Below are positions 15,077 to 24,173 of a stretch of DNA of 64,000 bases, piece after piece. Origin of the DNA: Archaeoglobus neptunius (GTDB lineage: Archaea > Halobacteriota > Archaeoglobi > Archaeoglobales > Archaeoglobaceae); the NCBI RefSeq assembly GCF_016757965.1, contig NZ_JAEKIW010000004.1, positions 1 to 64,000 on the forward strand, read 5' to 3'. Positions within the stretch are counted from its first letter, which is position 1. Every line of letters begins with the position of its first letter. The notes beneath the pieces were generated by a model. It was not told where the DNA came from, did no database searches, and saw nothing but the letters and a program-made list of their open reading frames with translations. The position numbers and the translations under genes are program-made.

Positions 15077-16696
15077 ATGATTTTACATGACGAAGATTTG
15101 ATTAGAGAGTACACGGAGAGGGGTTTTTGGGGCAAAAGCACTTTGCTTGACAGGTTTTCAAAGAACGTGAGAGATTTTCCTGAGAGAGAGGCTATCGTCG
15201 ATCCCCCCAACAGGAAGGAGCTTGTTGGCAGCGATGCTGAAAGGTTGAATTATAGGGAACTTGGCAGGATTGTAGATTCAGTTGCTGCAGAGCTTCAGGA
15301 TGCGGGGGTAGAGAAGGATAGCGTCGTCCTGGTGCAGCTACCAAATATTTGGGAGCTTGCTATGCTGTATCTTGCAGTTTCAAAGGCTGGAGGAATAATT
15401 TCCCCCATGCCCATGCAGTGGAGGGCAAAGGAGTTAAAATACGTTGCAGAACTGACAAAGGCCGGACAATACATAACTGTTGAGGAATTCAAAGGTTACA
15501 AACATGCAGAAGCCGGGAAAGAAGTTGTTGAGAATGTTATAACGCTTGATGAAATTAGAGAAATGGCAAACAGGAATAGAAGGCCCGAAGAAGTTGAAGT
15601 CAGCGCCAACGATGTGTTTACGATCTGCTGGACTTCTGGTACTGAAGCTGACCCGAAGGGCTGTCCGATGACCCACAACAACTGGTATTACATCTCCAAT
15701 TTCAGAAGTGCAATGAACGTCCCGCCGAATCCACGAATTCTCTGTGTTGCCCCGCTCGTTAACATGACCGGTGTTGGGGTTAACTACATCCCCTGGATAT
15801 TCGAGGCTGGAACTTTTGTCCTCCACCATCCCTTCGATCCCGTTATCTGCCTCAGACAGCTTGTTGACGAGAGGATAGACTTCACAATTCTCGTTCCAGC
15901 AGTTCTGAACATGGCTCTCAAATTTCCGGGAATCGAGAAGTTCGATCTAAGTGTTGTTAAAACAATTACAACAGGAAGCGCTCCTCCGTCAAAGTGGGCG
16001 ATAGATGAGTTCAAGAAGCGGTGGGCGATAGATATCGTCAACATCTGGGGGCAGAACGAGGGGACTGCATTAATAGCCGGTCCGCTTGACGTTCCCGATA
16101 CGGCGAAGAGGGTTGATCACTTTCCGAACTGGGGCAGGGATTGCGGATGGAAGAGTGGAGTTGAGGGTGTTGAGACAGAGATTGTGGATGAAGAAGGAAG
16201 AGAACTTACAGAACCGGGAGAGATCGGAGAACTGCTTTACAGAAGTCCCGGAGTGATTCCATGCTACTTCAACAGGCCTGATCTAACTGAAAAGGCTTTT
16301 GTAGAATACAACGGAAAGAGATTCTTTAGAACCGGAGATCTTTTCGTAATCAAGGATGAGTGCCATATTGGCTTCTACGACAGGAAGAAGGACATAATAA
16401 TCAGGGGAGGGTTCAACATCAGTGCTGCAGAGATAGAAAATGCCCTGCTTGAGCATCCAAAGGTTCTGGAGGTTGCTGCTGTTGGAATGCCGGATGAAAT
16501 TCTCGGTGAGAGAGTTTGCATCTTCGTTGTCCCGAGAGATGAAGAACCGACTCTTGAAGAGTTGCGGGAATATTTAAAGGAAAAGGGATTTGCCGTTTAC
16601 AAGCTGCCTGAGAAGCTAATACTGGCTGATGGAATACCCCGAAACCCCGTTGGCAAGATACTGAAATCTGAACTGAGGAAACGGTACAGGTTTTGA
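15077..16696 (+). CDS. AMP-forming acyl-CoA synthetase
   Basis: A 539-aa ANL-superfamily adenylating enzyme that activates a carboxylic acid with ATP and CoA. Motifs: A3 WTSGTEADPKGCPMTH (~190), A5 NIWGQNEGTA (~320), A8 RTGDLF then DRKKDIIIRGG (~435), and the C-terminal Lys in NPVGKILKSELR (~525). Substrate not evident; medium-chain or cyclic acids are candidates. AATATTTATT about 25 bp upstream of the ATG suggests a leaderless promoter. First chromosomal gene right of the island and followed by a stand-alone Lrp ligand-binding domain. Confidence 0.88.
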   Translation: MILHDEDLIREYTERGFWGKSTLLDRFSKNVRDFPEREAIVDPPNRKELVGSDAERLNYRELGRIVDSVAAELQDAGVEKDSVVLVQLPNIWELAMLYLAVSKAGGIISPMPMQWRAKELKYVAELTKAGQYITVEEFKGYKHAEAGKEVVENVITLDEIREMANRNRRPEEVEVSANDVFTICWTSGTEADPKGCPMTHNNWYYISNFRSAMNVPPNPRILCVAPLVNMTGVGVNYIPWIFEAGTFVLHHPFDPVICLRQLVDERIDFTILVPAVLNMALKFPGIEKFDLSVVKTITTGSAPPSKWAIDEFKKRWAIDIVNIWGQNEGTALIAGPLDVPDTAKRVDHFPNWGRDCGWKSGVEGVETEIVDEEGRELTEPGEIGELLYRSPGVIPCYFNRPDLTEKAFVEYNGKRFFRTGDLFVIKDECHIGFYDRKKDIIIRGGFNISAAEIENALLEHPKVLEVAAVGMPDEILGERVCIFVVPRDEEPTLEELREYLKEKGFAVYKLPEKLILADGIPRNPVGKILKSELRKRYRF

Positions 16697-16731
16697 AATA
16701 TTTTTTTATACTTTTCTGGCCTAGAGAATTT

Positions 16732-16959
16732 ATGCTATATGCCTACGTTTTGATAAACACTGAAGTTGGTGATGAGGAGAAAATCCATGAAGATATGATG
16801 AGGATTGAAGGGATTGAAGAGGTACACATTGTTTACGGGGTTTACGACATTATAGGAAAGATTAAAGCAAAAGATATGGACGAACTGAAGATTATACTGG
16901 AAAGAATCAGAAGGATGAGTGGTCTGAGATCAACGCTAACTCTCATTGTAACGAAGTGA
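16732..16959 (+). CDS. Stand-alone Lrp/AsnC ligand-binding (RAM) domain protein
   Basis: A 75-aa RAM domain without HTH: MLYAYVLINTEVGDEE, IEGIEEVHIVYGVYDIIGKIKA, the classic beta-alpha-beta pattern with the VYGxYD ligand loop. The frame extends upstream to 16693, but a TATA-like TTTTTTTATA at 16701-16710 sits ~25 bp before ATG 16732, so that start (leaderless) is preferred. Such domains sense amino acids or modulate full Lrp proteins. Confidence 0.85.
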   Translation: MLYAYVLINTEVGDEEKIHEDMMRIEGIEEVHIVYGVYDIIGKIKAKDMDELKIILERIRRMSGLRSTLTLIVTK

Positions 16960-16971
16960 TCACAAATGACG

Positions 16972-17070
16972 CAGATGGGACTGAGCCTCGGATTTCCGGT
17001 TTTTCCTTCCCTCCCGGTTTCCCGTGAGGGCTGGAATCACCTTCCATCCGAAGCATGCTCCCCATCTGCA
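16972..17070. ncRNA. Candidate structured RNA or long hairpin, strand unknown
   Basis: A 99-bp GC-rich block in an intergenic space, closed by GCAGATGGG (16972-16980) and CCCATCTGC (17062-17070), with an inner pair CGGAT / ATCCG and several smaller complements. ACA follows the right arm but the spacing does not fit an archaeal H/ACA guide well. It lies between a gene end and the TATA region (AATATTTAAAG, ~17090) of the PAS gene. Could also be a palindromic repeat. Confidence 0.4.
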
Positions 17071-17123
17071 ATTACACATATGTAACTAATAATATTTAAA
17101 GTTATTGGTGGAGGTATCTGGCG

Positions 17124-18050
17124 ATGAGTGTGGGTGATGAGGATTTCAGAATCCTGAAATCTGTGCTTGATTCATTCCCATTTTACGTTATCCTTGTAGA
17201 TGAGGAGCACAAAATAGTCCTGGCGAACAGAAAATTTGAGGAGCTATTTCCGGATGCAATTGGACACTATTGTCCTGGAGTGGTTCATGGTACCGATAGC
17301 CCGGTTCCCGAGTGCCCTCTTGAGGAGGCAGTGGAGAGAGGGTTGGATGCTCTGGAAAAAGAGGTGTACGATCCTGAACATGATCGGTGGTTTATTTCTG
17401 CAGTATACAGAGTTGATCTATCGTACAGGGGCAAACGGCTCTACTGCCACTTTCTTGTGGACATAACAGAGAGGAAAAGGTATCGGGAAAGGCTGGAGAG
17501 AATAAACGAGCTTCTGCTAAAAATTAATGAGGTGAATCGGCATATCGTAAACGCCGAAGATATTGAAAGCCTCGTTTCAGCCGCGGTGAAAAATCTTAGA
17601 GAAATTTTTAGCGGAGTTCGGCTCAGAGTTCAGTTCGGGAATGACGAATGGGTGAAAACGGAGGGAGAGCTGAGAAATCCGACTAAAGTCACTTCCACAT
17701 ATGGTAAACTTTTGGCAGAGATCATGGTGTGTCCGGAAATTTCCGATCAGGAAAAGGAGATACTGAGGACATTTCTGTGCAACTTATGCATTGCGCTTGA
17801 AAAAATCAAGCTGGATGAGGAGAGGAAACGGGCTTTTGAGTCCATTGAAAAGAACGTATATCAAATGGCAGTATTAACGGATCATATCAGAAATCCTCTC
17901 GCCTCAATAGCTCTTCTGGCGGAAGATACAGAGGTGGGTGAGAGGATACTCAAAGAGGTTGACAGAATTAATGAAGTTCTCCGAAAGCTCGATGAGGGAT
18001 GGATTGAATCTGAAAAAATTAGGGAGTACTTAAAAAAGAGCTGGAAGTGA
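17124..18050 (+). CDS. PAS-domain sensor with His-kinase-like dimerisation helix, no ATPase domain
   Basis: A 308-aa soluble protein. PAS domain at ~5-115 with a GHYCPGVVHG...CPLEEA Cys/His pattern common in archaeal PAS domains and possibly redox- or metal-binding; ends with DITERKRYRER. Then a coiled-coil and a region that may be GAF-like (~130-230) and a DHp-like helix with TDHIRNPLASIALLAED (~250-270). The H-box is present, but the chain ends ~40 residues later without a HATPase domain, so it cannot autophosphorylate alone. GGAGGT ribosome binding site. The next gene follows by 4 bp. Confidence 0.75.
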   Translation: MSVGDEDFRILKSVLDSFPFYVILVDEEHKIVLANRKFEELFPDAIGHYCPGVVHGTDSPVPECPLEEAVERGLDALEKEVYDPEHDRWFISAVYRVDLSYRGKRLYCHFLVDITERKRYRERLERINELLLKINEVNRHIVNAEDIESLVSAAVKNLREIFSGVRLRVQFGNDEWVKTEGELRNPTKVTSTYGKLLAEIMVCPEISDQEKEILRTFLCNLCIALEKIKLDEERKRAFESIEKNVYQMAVLTDHIRNPLASIALLAEDTEVGERILKEVDRINEVLRKLDEGWIESEKIREYLKKSWK

Positions 18051-18054
18051 TAGC

Positions 18055-18696
18055 TTGAACGTCGAGGATTTTGTGAGGGATCTGGACACCCTGGTAAAGA
18101 GACTCTGCGAGGGTATGGACGAGGAGAAATGCAGGGAGATTCACAGACTCCGTAACAGGCTGGTTGAGCTGAGGGAAAGAAAGATGGTAAATACCGCACA
18201 CTCTGTGATGGAGCTGATAGTTGCCAAGTACCTTATTTTGAGGGGTTACAGCGTGGAAGTTGAGTATTTGCTTGATTCTCTGAGCTGTGACGTTTACGGT
18301 GTGAAAGGTCTCGGTAATGCTGTCGTCGAGATTGAAACCGGATACGTACCACCCTCACATTCGCTCGACCCCTACAGATATCTCAGGGCCAGAATTGCAA
18401 GCAAAATAGCAAGGTATAGTAGTTACTCATCCAGATTTGTTATCGGCATCCCGAGACAGTATATCATGCCACTCGAAGAGATTTTCCTGCTTCCACCGAG
18501 ACGGAGAAGAAGATCGGACATCATCAGGGTTAAAGAGCTATGCGACATCTACTACAGCAGCCCACCGGTTTCGATGAGTGAGATAAAGAATGCACGTCTC
18601 CACGCCGTCTTTGTGATTGATGTGGATAACATCTCCGTGAATGAACTGGATCCGGAAACCTACTATGAGAAATACGCCGGAGGAATCAAACCCTGA
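18055..18696 (+). CDS. Hypothetical protein, possible PD-(D/E)xK-like fold
   Basis: A 213-aa protein starting at TTG (LNVEDFVRDLDTLVKRL). The segment YLILRGYSVEVEYLLDSLSCDVYG followed by NAVVEIETGYVPP has the spacing of a degenerate D...E-x-E/K nuclease core, but this is a weak inference. A basic PPRRRRRS patch is in the C-terminal half. Directly behind the PAS sensor gene (4 bp), so probably an output partner. Confidence 0.5.
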   Translation: MNVEDFVRDLDTLVKRLCEGMDEEKCREIHRLRNRLVELRERKMVNTAHSVMELIVAKYLILRGYSVEVEYLLDSLSCDVYGVKGLGNAVVEIETGYVPPSHSLDPYRYLRARIASKIARYSSYSSRFVIGIPRQYIMPLEEIFLLPPRRRRRSDIIRVKELCDIYYSSPPVSMSEIKNARLHAVFVIDVDNISVNELDPETYYEKYAGGIKP

Positions 18697-18735
18697 TGCT
18701 TAAGTTTTTTAAGTTAGGAGAAACAATCTTCAGAC

Positions 18736-19509
18736 ATGTTTAAAATAGCAACTTTCAACGTAAATTCCATCAGGAGCAGGTTGCACATTGTAATTCCGTG
18801 GCTTGAGAAAAACAAACCCGATGTTCTGTGCATGCAGGAGACCAAAGTGGAGAACAGGAGGTTTCCGGAAGCTGATTTTCACCGCATTGGATATCATGTG
18901 ATTTTCAGCGGGAGCAAGGGGAGAAACGGTGTCGCCATCGCGTCCCTTGAAGAGCCCAAAAATGTGCACGTTGGCCTTGATTCGGAGCCGAGAGATGAAG
19001 ATAGATTGATCAGGGCAGAAATTGCGGGAGTTGATGTCATCAACACCTATGTTCCTCAGGGATTCAAAATAGATAGCGAAAAGTATCGGTACAAGCTCCA
19101 ATGGCTCGAGAGGCTTAGAGAATACATGGAACGCAACATTGACTTGAGCGGTTATGTTGCATGGTGCGGGGACATGAATGTCGCTCCTGAACCTGTTGAT
19201 GTTCACAGTCCGAACAGGCTTAAGAACCATGTTTGCTTTCATGAAGATGCTAGAAGGGCCTACAGGTCCATTCTCGAGCTGGGCTTCGTTGATGTGCTGA
19301 GAAAGATCCATCCGGACGAGAGGATATACACCTTCTACGACTACAGGGTTAAGGGGGCAATCGAGAGAGGACTGGGATGGAGGGTTGATGCGATACTTGC
19401 CTCACCGCCTCTGGCTGAGAGATGTGCTGACTGCTATGCAGACATTGAGCCCAGACTGGCAGAGAAGCCATCGGATCATCTACCGCTTGTGGCGGAATTT
19501 GACATTTAG
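18736..19509 (+). CDS. xthA: Exodeoxyribonuclease III / AP endonuclease
   Basis: A 257-aa member of the ExoIII/APE1 family, cutting DNA at abasic sites during base-excision repair. Catalytic residues visible: Asn in TFNVNSIR (~7-12), Glu in QETK (~36), Asp and Asn in GDMNVAP (~146), Asp in GLGWRVDAIL (~216) and the final SDHLPL (~247). Full length. TATA-like TTTTTTAAG upstream at about 18706. Confidence 0.95.
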   Translation: MFKIATFNVNSIRSRLHIVIPWLEKNKPDVLCMQETKVENRRFPEADFHRIGYHVIFSGSKGRNGVAIASLEEPKNVHVGLDSEPRDEDRLIRAEIAGVDVINTYVPQGFKIDSEKYRYKLQWLERLREYMERNIDLSGYVAWCGDMNVAPEPVDVHSPNRLKNHVCFHEDARRAYRSILELGFVDVLRKIHPDERIYTFYDYRVKGAIERGLGWRVDAILASPPLAERCADCYADIEPRLAEKPSDHLPLVAEFDI

Positions 19510-19546
19510 GGAAAGGCAAATATTCCATCAAGGTCAGCTTAGTGCA

Positions 19547-21136
19547 ATGAAAGTTAGCATTGTTCTGCCAGCATACAATGAGGCAGGAAGACTGAAACAG
19601 ACCGTTGAGAGGGTGCAGAAGGCAGCCGAGGAAACCGGTTATGACTATGAAATCATAATAGCGGAAGACGGTTCTGAAGATGGAACAGATGCAATAGCCA
19701 GGGAGATTGCTGAGTCAAACCCGAAAGTCATCCATCTTCACTCAGACGAGAGGCTTGGCAGGGGAAAAGCGTTGATGAACGCCTTTGAAAAAGCTGAAGG
19801 AGATATTGTTGTCTATATGGACGTAGACCTTGCCACAGACCTCAGACACCTGAAGGAAATCGTAGATGCAATAGCCAGAGAAGGCTACGACCTGGCAACG
19901 GGTTCCAGATTGATGAAATCAAGCGACACTGACAGACCGGCTAAAAGAGAGATTGCATCAAGGGGGTACAACTTTCTTGTAAGACTCTTTCTAGGCTCTA
20001 AAATCCGCGACCATCAATGCGGGTTCAAGGCATTTAAAAAATCGGTGGTTATGGAGATTGGTAAGAGAGTCAGGGACAACCACTGGTTCTGGGATACTGA
20101 GGTTCTGGTTCTGGCGCAAAAAATGGGGTACAGGGTCAAGGAGATCCCCGTGCGGTGGCGGCATGGTGGTGAGACTAAGGTTGAATTTGGCAGAGATGTC
20201 ACGTACATGTTCTCTCAAATTCTGAGGATGTGGCTCGATGAGAAAAAGAAAAGCAAAAAGTATCTTTTCATAACTACGCTGCTGGCTGTTGCAATACTGG
20301 CGGCCATAGCCCTGAAGGTTGGAGTTGAGAATGTCTACCACAATCTGCTTTCGCTGAATCTCTATTATGTTGTTGCAGCCTCAGCCCTCTACTCTGCATC
20401 TTACCTCCTCAGGGGTTTCAGATTCAAGTACATTATAGACAGGCTGGGTTACAATCACTCCACAGCCTTCTCAACCGCTGCCGTTAGCATAAGTCAAACA
20501 GTAAATGTTCTCACTCCTGTCAGAATCGGTGACTTTGCAAGAGCTTATGTTTTCAGAAGAAAAGAGGTACCGTATTCTGTTTCAATTGGAGGGATAGCTG
20601 CTGAGAGGGTATACGATTTGATTTCTGTAGCTCTGATAGCACTGGTGGCAGCTTTACTTCTTGGATCCGGAATGAGGGAGCCAGTTTATGCTTTCCTGTT
20701 TGCTCTGATAATCTTTCTTGGAATTTTTGGTCTTTCAAGGATGGAAAATGTTTTGGGTAGAGTTTTCAAGAATGCAAGAAGGGTTATGGGGGTGAAAGAG
20801 GGTCTTGTTCTTACCGTGCTGTCTCTGCTTCTATGGTTCTCGGACATAGCCGTTTGCTATATAGTCTCCATGAGCTTTGGAAGCCCGGACATCCTCCTCA
20901 TATCTCTGGCAGTGGCGGTTGGGAACATAGTAAAGGCGCTGCCGGTAACCCCTGGAGGTGTTGGGACGTATGAAGCAGCGCTGACGGCAATTCTGTCCAC
21001 CAGCTATCCAACGGGAACGGCATTCATAATAGCCCTCGTGGATCATGCCGTAAAGAACATAACCACTCTAATTCTCGGAATGATTTCTCTGGGAGCACTC
21101 AATCTCAGTCTCAAAGAGGTGGAGGGTCAGGAGTGA
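19547..21136 (+). CDS. Dolichyl-phosphate-mannose-synthase-like GT2 fused to a flippase-like membrane domain
   Basis: 529 aa. N-terminal GT-A glycosyltransferase (~1-230) with SIVLPAYNEAGRL, AEDGSEDGT, VYMDVDLATD (DxD) and NHWFWDTEVL, typical of Dpm1/DPG synthases that charge dolichyl phosphate. C-terminal ~290 residues carry about seven membrane helices of the LPG-synthase-TM/UPF0104 type, with NVLTPVRIGDFAR and PGGVGTYEA. Such fusions probably make and move polyprenyl-linked sugars for glycosylation. The frame opens earlier (19385), overlapping xthA, but MKVSIVLPAYNE at 19547 is the natural start. The stop overlaps the next start (GTGA). Confidence 0.88.
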   Translation: MKVSIVLPAYNEAGRLKQTVERVQKAAEETGYDYEIIIAEDGSEDGTDAIAREIAESNPKVIHLHSDERLGRGKALMNAFEKAEGDIVVYMDVDLATDLRHLKEIVDAIAREGYDLATGSRLMKSSDTDRPAKREIASRGYNFLVRLFLGSKIRDHQCGFKAFKKSVVMEIGKRVRDNHWFWDTEVLVLAQKMGYRVKEIPVRWRHGGETKVEFGRDVTYMFSQILRMWLDEKKKSKKYLFITTLLAVAILAAIALKVGVENVYHNLLSLNLYYVVAASALYSASYLLRGFRFKYIIDRLGYNHSTAFSTAAVSISQTVNVLTPVRIGDFARAYVFRRKEVPYSVSIGGIAAERVYDLISVALIALVAALLLGSGMREPVYAFLFALIIFLGIFGLSRMENVLGRVFKNARRVMGVKEGLVLTVLSLLLWFSDIAVCYIVSMSFGSPDILLISLAVAVGNIVKALPVTPGGVGTYEAALTAILSTSYPTGTAFIIALVDHAVKNITTLILGMISLGALNLSLKEVEGQE

Positions 21137-23013
21137 CGTACACGCTTGTTTATGCGGTCTGCTTTTACACATCATCATTGCTGATAGCGATACCGTTTCT
21201 CAGATTTTTCAAGTATGGGGAGGCGAGATTTCTTTCTTTGCTGATTTTAACCTCGGTATCTTTTGCCATTGGTTTTTTTGCCCCTTTTAGAGTGGTTTTC
21301 TATTCAGTCTTTGCTCTGACCATTGCTATATCCCTCTACATCATTTATACTGAAAAACCCGAACTTGAATTTTCTGAGGCAATTTTTGTGGCAGTATTCG
21401 CCTTCTTTATCTTTTTGCGATTTTTGAATCCTCATATATTTGATTCGGAGAAATTCATGGACTCTGCTTTCATGAATGCTGTGCTGAAGTCCTCGTCGTT
21501 CCCTCCGAACGACCCCTTCCTTGCAGGAGGTAAACTTGATTTTTACTACTATTTCGGTCATGTTATCTCTGCCGGAATAACTCTGATGTCTTTTTCTCCA
21601 CCAGAAGTCGGGTATAACATTGCAGTTTCCGCCCTCCCTGCCTACACAGCAGCAATCATCTACGAAATTCTGAGGAAGAAAGGGAATGCTGTGGCCTTCT
21701 CCGGGATAGTGCTGGCCATTTTTTCTGGCAACCTCTTTTCCTTCGTCGACTTTTTCAGAAGAATTTTTGAAGGCATTCCGGTGGACGGGAGCTACTACTG
21801 GAACGCCACGAGGGTGATAGAAAACACCATCAACGAATTTCCTTATTTCAGCTTCATACACGCCGACCTTCATGCCCATGTTGTTGCGATTCCGATTTTT
21901 GTTCTGATCCTCTCCCTTCTTTACAGGACGAGGTGGGGAAAGACAGAAGTAATGGCACTCGCTCTTGCACTGTTCGCACTGTTCGCCACGAATTCCTGGG
22001 ATTACCCTCTTGCCGTTTTGATCTGCATTTTTACAGCTATTGCATTGAGAAAAAGGGAAATTGTAATTGCTGTGGCTATCTCCGCTCCGTTTGTGCTTTT
22101 ACTCTTTCATTCCATGAACGCTCCGGCAGCACAGATTAAGTTGGTTGACGAGAGGTCAGATTTGGTACAGTTTCTGATGTATGCTTTCACCCCCCTGTTG
22201 TTTGCATACGTATTCACCGGAAACCGCTACACTATCTACCTTTTACCGGTCTCCTTTCCACTTTACTTTCTCTCTCCAGTCCTCGCCCTTGCAGCTCCTC
22301 TGCTTCTGTCCTCGTTTTACGGTTTGGTCAAAAGAGATCATGTTTCTGCAACAGTTCTTGTTGGATTGCTTGCCTTTATAATTCCCGAGTTTTTCGCAGT
22401 AGAGTCAAGATTGAACACGGTTTTCAAATTTTATCTGATCGGATGGCTTTCTCTGATGATATCTCCTGCAGTGAAGCTTGACTTCTCCGGATCGAAAAAA
22501 TACATTGCCCTCATTCTCCTGGTAATCAGTCTCGTCTACCCTCTGGCCGCCACGCCAGTCAAGTACAGTCTGCGGGAGTATACGCTTGATGGCATGGTCT
22601 TCATGCGAAACTTCGACGGCGATTATGAGGCAGTAAAGTGGCTGCAGAGCAGGGAAGGGGTAATCATTGAGGAGGGATGTACTCATGGTGCTCTGTGCGC
22701 TTACCATTATGGAGGGAGGGTGGCGGCATTTACCGGAAATCCAGCAGTGATAGCCTGGACGAACCACGAGTATGTGTGGAGAAGAAATTACACTCTCGTG
22801 GCATTGAGGGCTGCAGACGTCAGGGATTTTTACAACGCAACATCATGCCGCGAGATGTACAGGATTGTGGAGAAGTACAATGTGAGCTACATCTTTCTGG
22901 GTTACGAGGAAAAGAGAATTTTTTCGGTAAAACCTGAAAAATTTGAGAGGTGTTTTGAAAAGGTCTTTGAAAGCAGGGGCACTTACATTTTTGCAACAAA
23001 AATTTTATCATAA
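21133..23013 (+). CDS. DUF2298 (Chlor_Arch_YYY) polytopic membrane protein, glycosyltransferase-like
   Basis: A 626-aa protein with about 12 membrane helices. DUF2298 features: FDSEKFMDSAFMNAVL, DFYYYFGHVISAGI, and YFSFIHADLHAHV near residue 245. The family resembles GT-C enzymes using lipid-linked sugars. The final ~120 residues form a soluble domain (KWLQSREGVIIEEGCTHGAL). GTG start overlaps the stop of the GT2-flippase gene, so the two are co-translated and probably work on the same lipid-sugar pathway at the membrane. Confidence 0.85.
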   Translation: MTYTLVYAVCFYTSSLLIAIPFLRFFKYGEARFLSLLILTSVSFAIGFFAPFRVVFYSVFALTIAISLYIIYTEKPELEFSEAIFVAVFAFFIFLRFLNPHIFDSEKFMDSAFMNAVLKSSSFPPNDPFLAGGKLDFYYYFGHVISAGITLMSFSPPEVGYNIAVSALPAYTAAIIYEILRKKGNAVAFSGIVLAIFSGNLFSFVDFFRRIFEGIPVDGSYYWNATRVIENTINEFPYFSFIHADLHAHVVAIPIFVLILSLLYRTRWGKTEVMALALALFALFATNSWDYPLAVLICIFTAIALRKREIVIAVAISAPFVLLLFHSMNAPAAQIKLVDERSDLVQFLMYAFTPLLFAYVFTGNRYTIYLLPVSFPLYFLSPVLALAAPLLLSSFYGLVKRDHVSATVLVGLLAFIIPEFFAVESRLNTVFKFYLIGWLSLMISPAVKLDFSGSKKYIALILLVISLVYPLAATPVKYSLREYTLDGMVFMRNFDGDYEAVKWLQSREGVIIEEGCTHGALCAYHYGGRVAAFTGNPAVIAWTNHEYVWRRNYTLVALRAADVRDFYNATSCREMYRIVEKYNVSYIFLGYEEKRIFSVKPEKFERCFEKVFESRGTYIFATKILS

Positions 23014-23032
23014 ACATAACACTTTTTTCGGT

Positions 23033-23473
23033 ATGGATGAAAAGGATTTAAAAATTATTTCAGAGCTCGTAAGAGATGCACGCACAACCCTTTCGGAACT
23101 TTCCGAAATTCTCGGTATGTCAATCTCAAGCGTTCACAAGAGGCTGAAAAAGCTTGAAAGCGAGGGAGTCATAGAGAGGTACACTGCGGTGGTCAATCCG
23201 GATAAGTTTGAATCCGTCACGGCATTTCTGCTTGTGAGTGCCGAAGACACCGAAAGAGTTTATGAGCTTTTCAAGGACGTCAACGATGTTGTGGAAATAT
23301 ACAGAGCTCTGGGAAACTTCAACATGGTTTTAAAGGTGCGAGGAAAAGACTTGGACAGAATTGGAGAGATCACGTCAAAACTCTCGGCCACGGAGGGCGT
23401 GATGATGGTTGAATGCATTGTCACAACGAGGAGACTGAAAGAGGCGATATGGTCTCCAGATGAGGTGATATGA
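23033..23473 (+). CDS. Lrp/AsnC-family transcriptional regulator
   Basis: 146 aa: HTH at ~1-60 (KIISELVRDARTTLSELSEILGMSISSVHKRLKKLE) and a RAM ligand domain at ~65-140. The frame reaches further upstream, but ATG 23033 (MDEKDLKII) is the typical Lrp N-terminus. ATGA overlap with the following membrane gene. Target genes cannot be inferred. Confidence 0.9.
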   Translation: MDEKDLKIISELVRDARTTLSELSEILGMSISSVHKRLKKLESEGVIERYTAVVNPDKFESVTAFLLVSAEDTERVYELFKDVNDVVEIYRALGNFNMVLKVRGKDLDRIGEITSKLSATEGVMMVECIVTTRRLKEAIWSPDEVI

Positions 23474-23742
23474 TGTACTACTATCGGGTGCTGACACTCA
23501 TTCTTACGGCAATATACCTTCTTATCGGAGGTGGATTCATAATTTACATCTACGACTCATACAAGAGGACCAGACAGACGTTTCTTCTGCATATGTCGGT
23601 GGGCTTCTTTTTCCTGATAGTGGGTGCCGCTTTGCCGGTTCTGAGCTACACTGTTCAGATTCTGGATAGCAGCATGGTTGTTGTTGCAATTCTAATGCAG
23701 ATTGCAGGTCTTTCGACAGTGTTTTACTCGATAGTGAGATGA
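23470..23742 (+). CDS. Three-helix membrane protein, hypothetical
   Basis: A 90-aa very hydrophobic protein with three predicted membrane helices (LTLILTAIYLLIGGGFIIYIY; MSVGFFFLIVGAALPVLSY; VVVAILMQIAGLSTVFY) and a KRTR loop. Starts ATGATG in an overlap with the Lrp stop and overlaps the next gene by 4 bp, so it belongs to a three-gene operon. No family recognised. Confidence 0.7.
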   Translation: MMYYYRVLTLILTAIYLLIGGGFIIYIYDSYKRTRQTFLLHMSVGFFFLIVGAALPVLSYTVQILDSSMVVVAILMQIAGLSTVFYSIVR

Positions 23743-24173
23743 TGGATAGGGATAGGGCTCTGAAGGTAACCAAGAAGTGGAGATTGATAAAGCTCTCAAA
23801 AATGCAGAGAAGTGACTTTGCCGCCAAATTCATTGAGAACTGTCTGAACACCGTTGAGGGTATCGACATCCTGCTCCACAGCTTTGCAGTGAAATACGGA
23901 AGAGAAAAAGGTGCGGAAGTGAAAAAAAGCATCCCGATGAAGAGTATTGATGATGTGGCCGAATTTCTTGGCATGATTTCAGGAATAGCCGTGAAAAAAT
24001 TTGAAGGTTATGTTGAATACACGGGTTGTCCGTCTTATTCGATGACAGAGGTGAGGAGAACCGAAGTTTGCAGAGGTTTTCTTGAGGGTTTTTTTAAAGC
24101 CTTCAACCTTTCTGTCGATGTTGAGCTGAATTGTGGGGAAATCTGCACTGTGGTTGTTAGACTTAAAGACTGA
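23739..24173 (+). CDS. Hypothetical protein with V4R-like C-terminal pattern
   Basis: A 144-aa soluble protein. The second half has YTGCPSYSM, VCRGFLEGFFKAF and VELNCGEICTVVVRL; this spacing of Cys and Gly resembles the V4R/4-vinyl-reductase ligand-binding domain. The match is by eye only. Third gene of the Lrp operon; the stop overlaps arcS tail to tail by 11 bp. Confidence 0.5.
   Translation: MMDRDRALKVTKKWRLIKLSKMQRSDFAAKFIENCLNTVEGIDILLHSFAVKYGREKGAEVKKSIPMKSIDDVAEFLGMISGIAVKKFEGYVEYTGCPSYSMTEVRRTEVCRGFLEGFFKAFNLSVDVELNCGEICTVVVRLKD

Noticed and set aside
16972-17070. H/ACA guide RNA
   Set aside because: ACA follows the right arm, but the distance from the inner stem to ACA (about 23 nt) is too long for the usual 14-16 nt rule, and no clear k-turn is seen.
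19385-19546. 54-residue N-terminal extension of the GT2-flippase protein
   Set aside because: It overlaps the functional C-terminus of xthA, and the segment is unlike glycosyltransferases; the natural start MKVSIVLPAYNE is at 19547.
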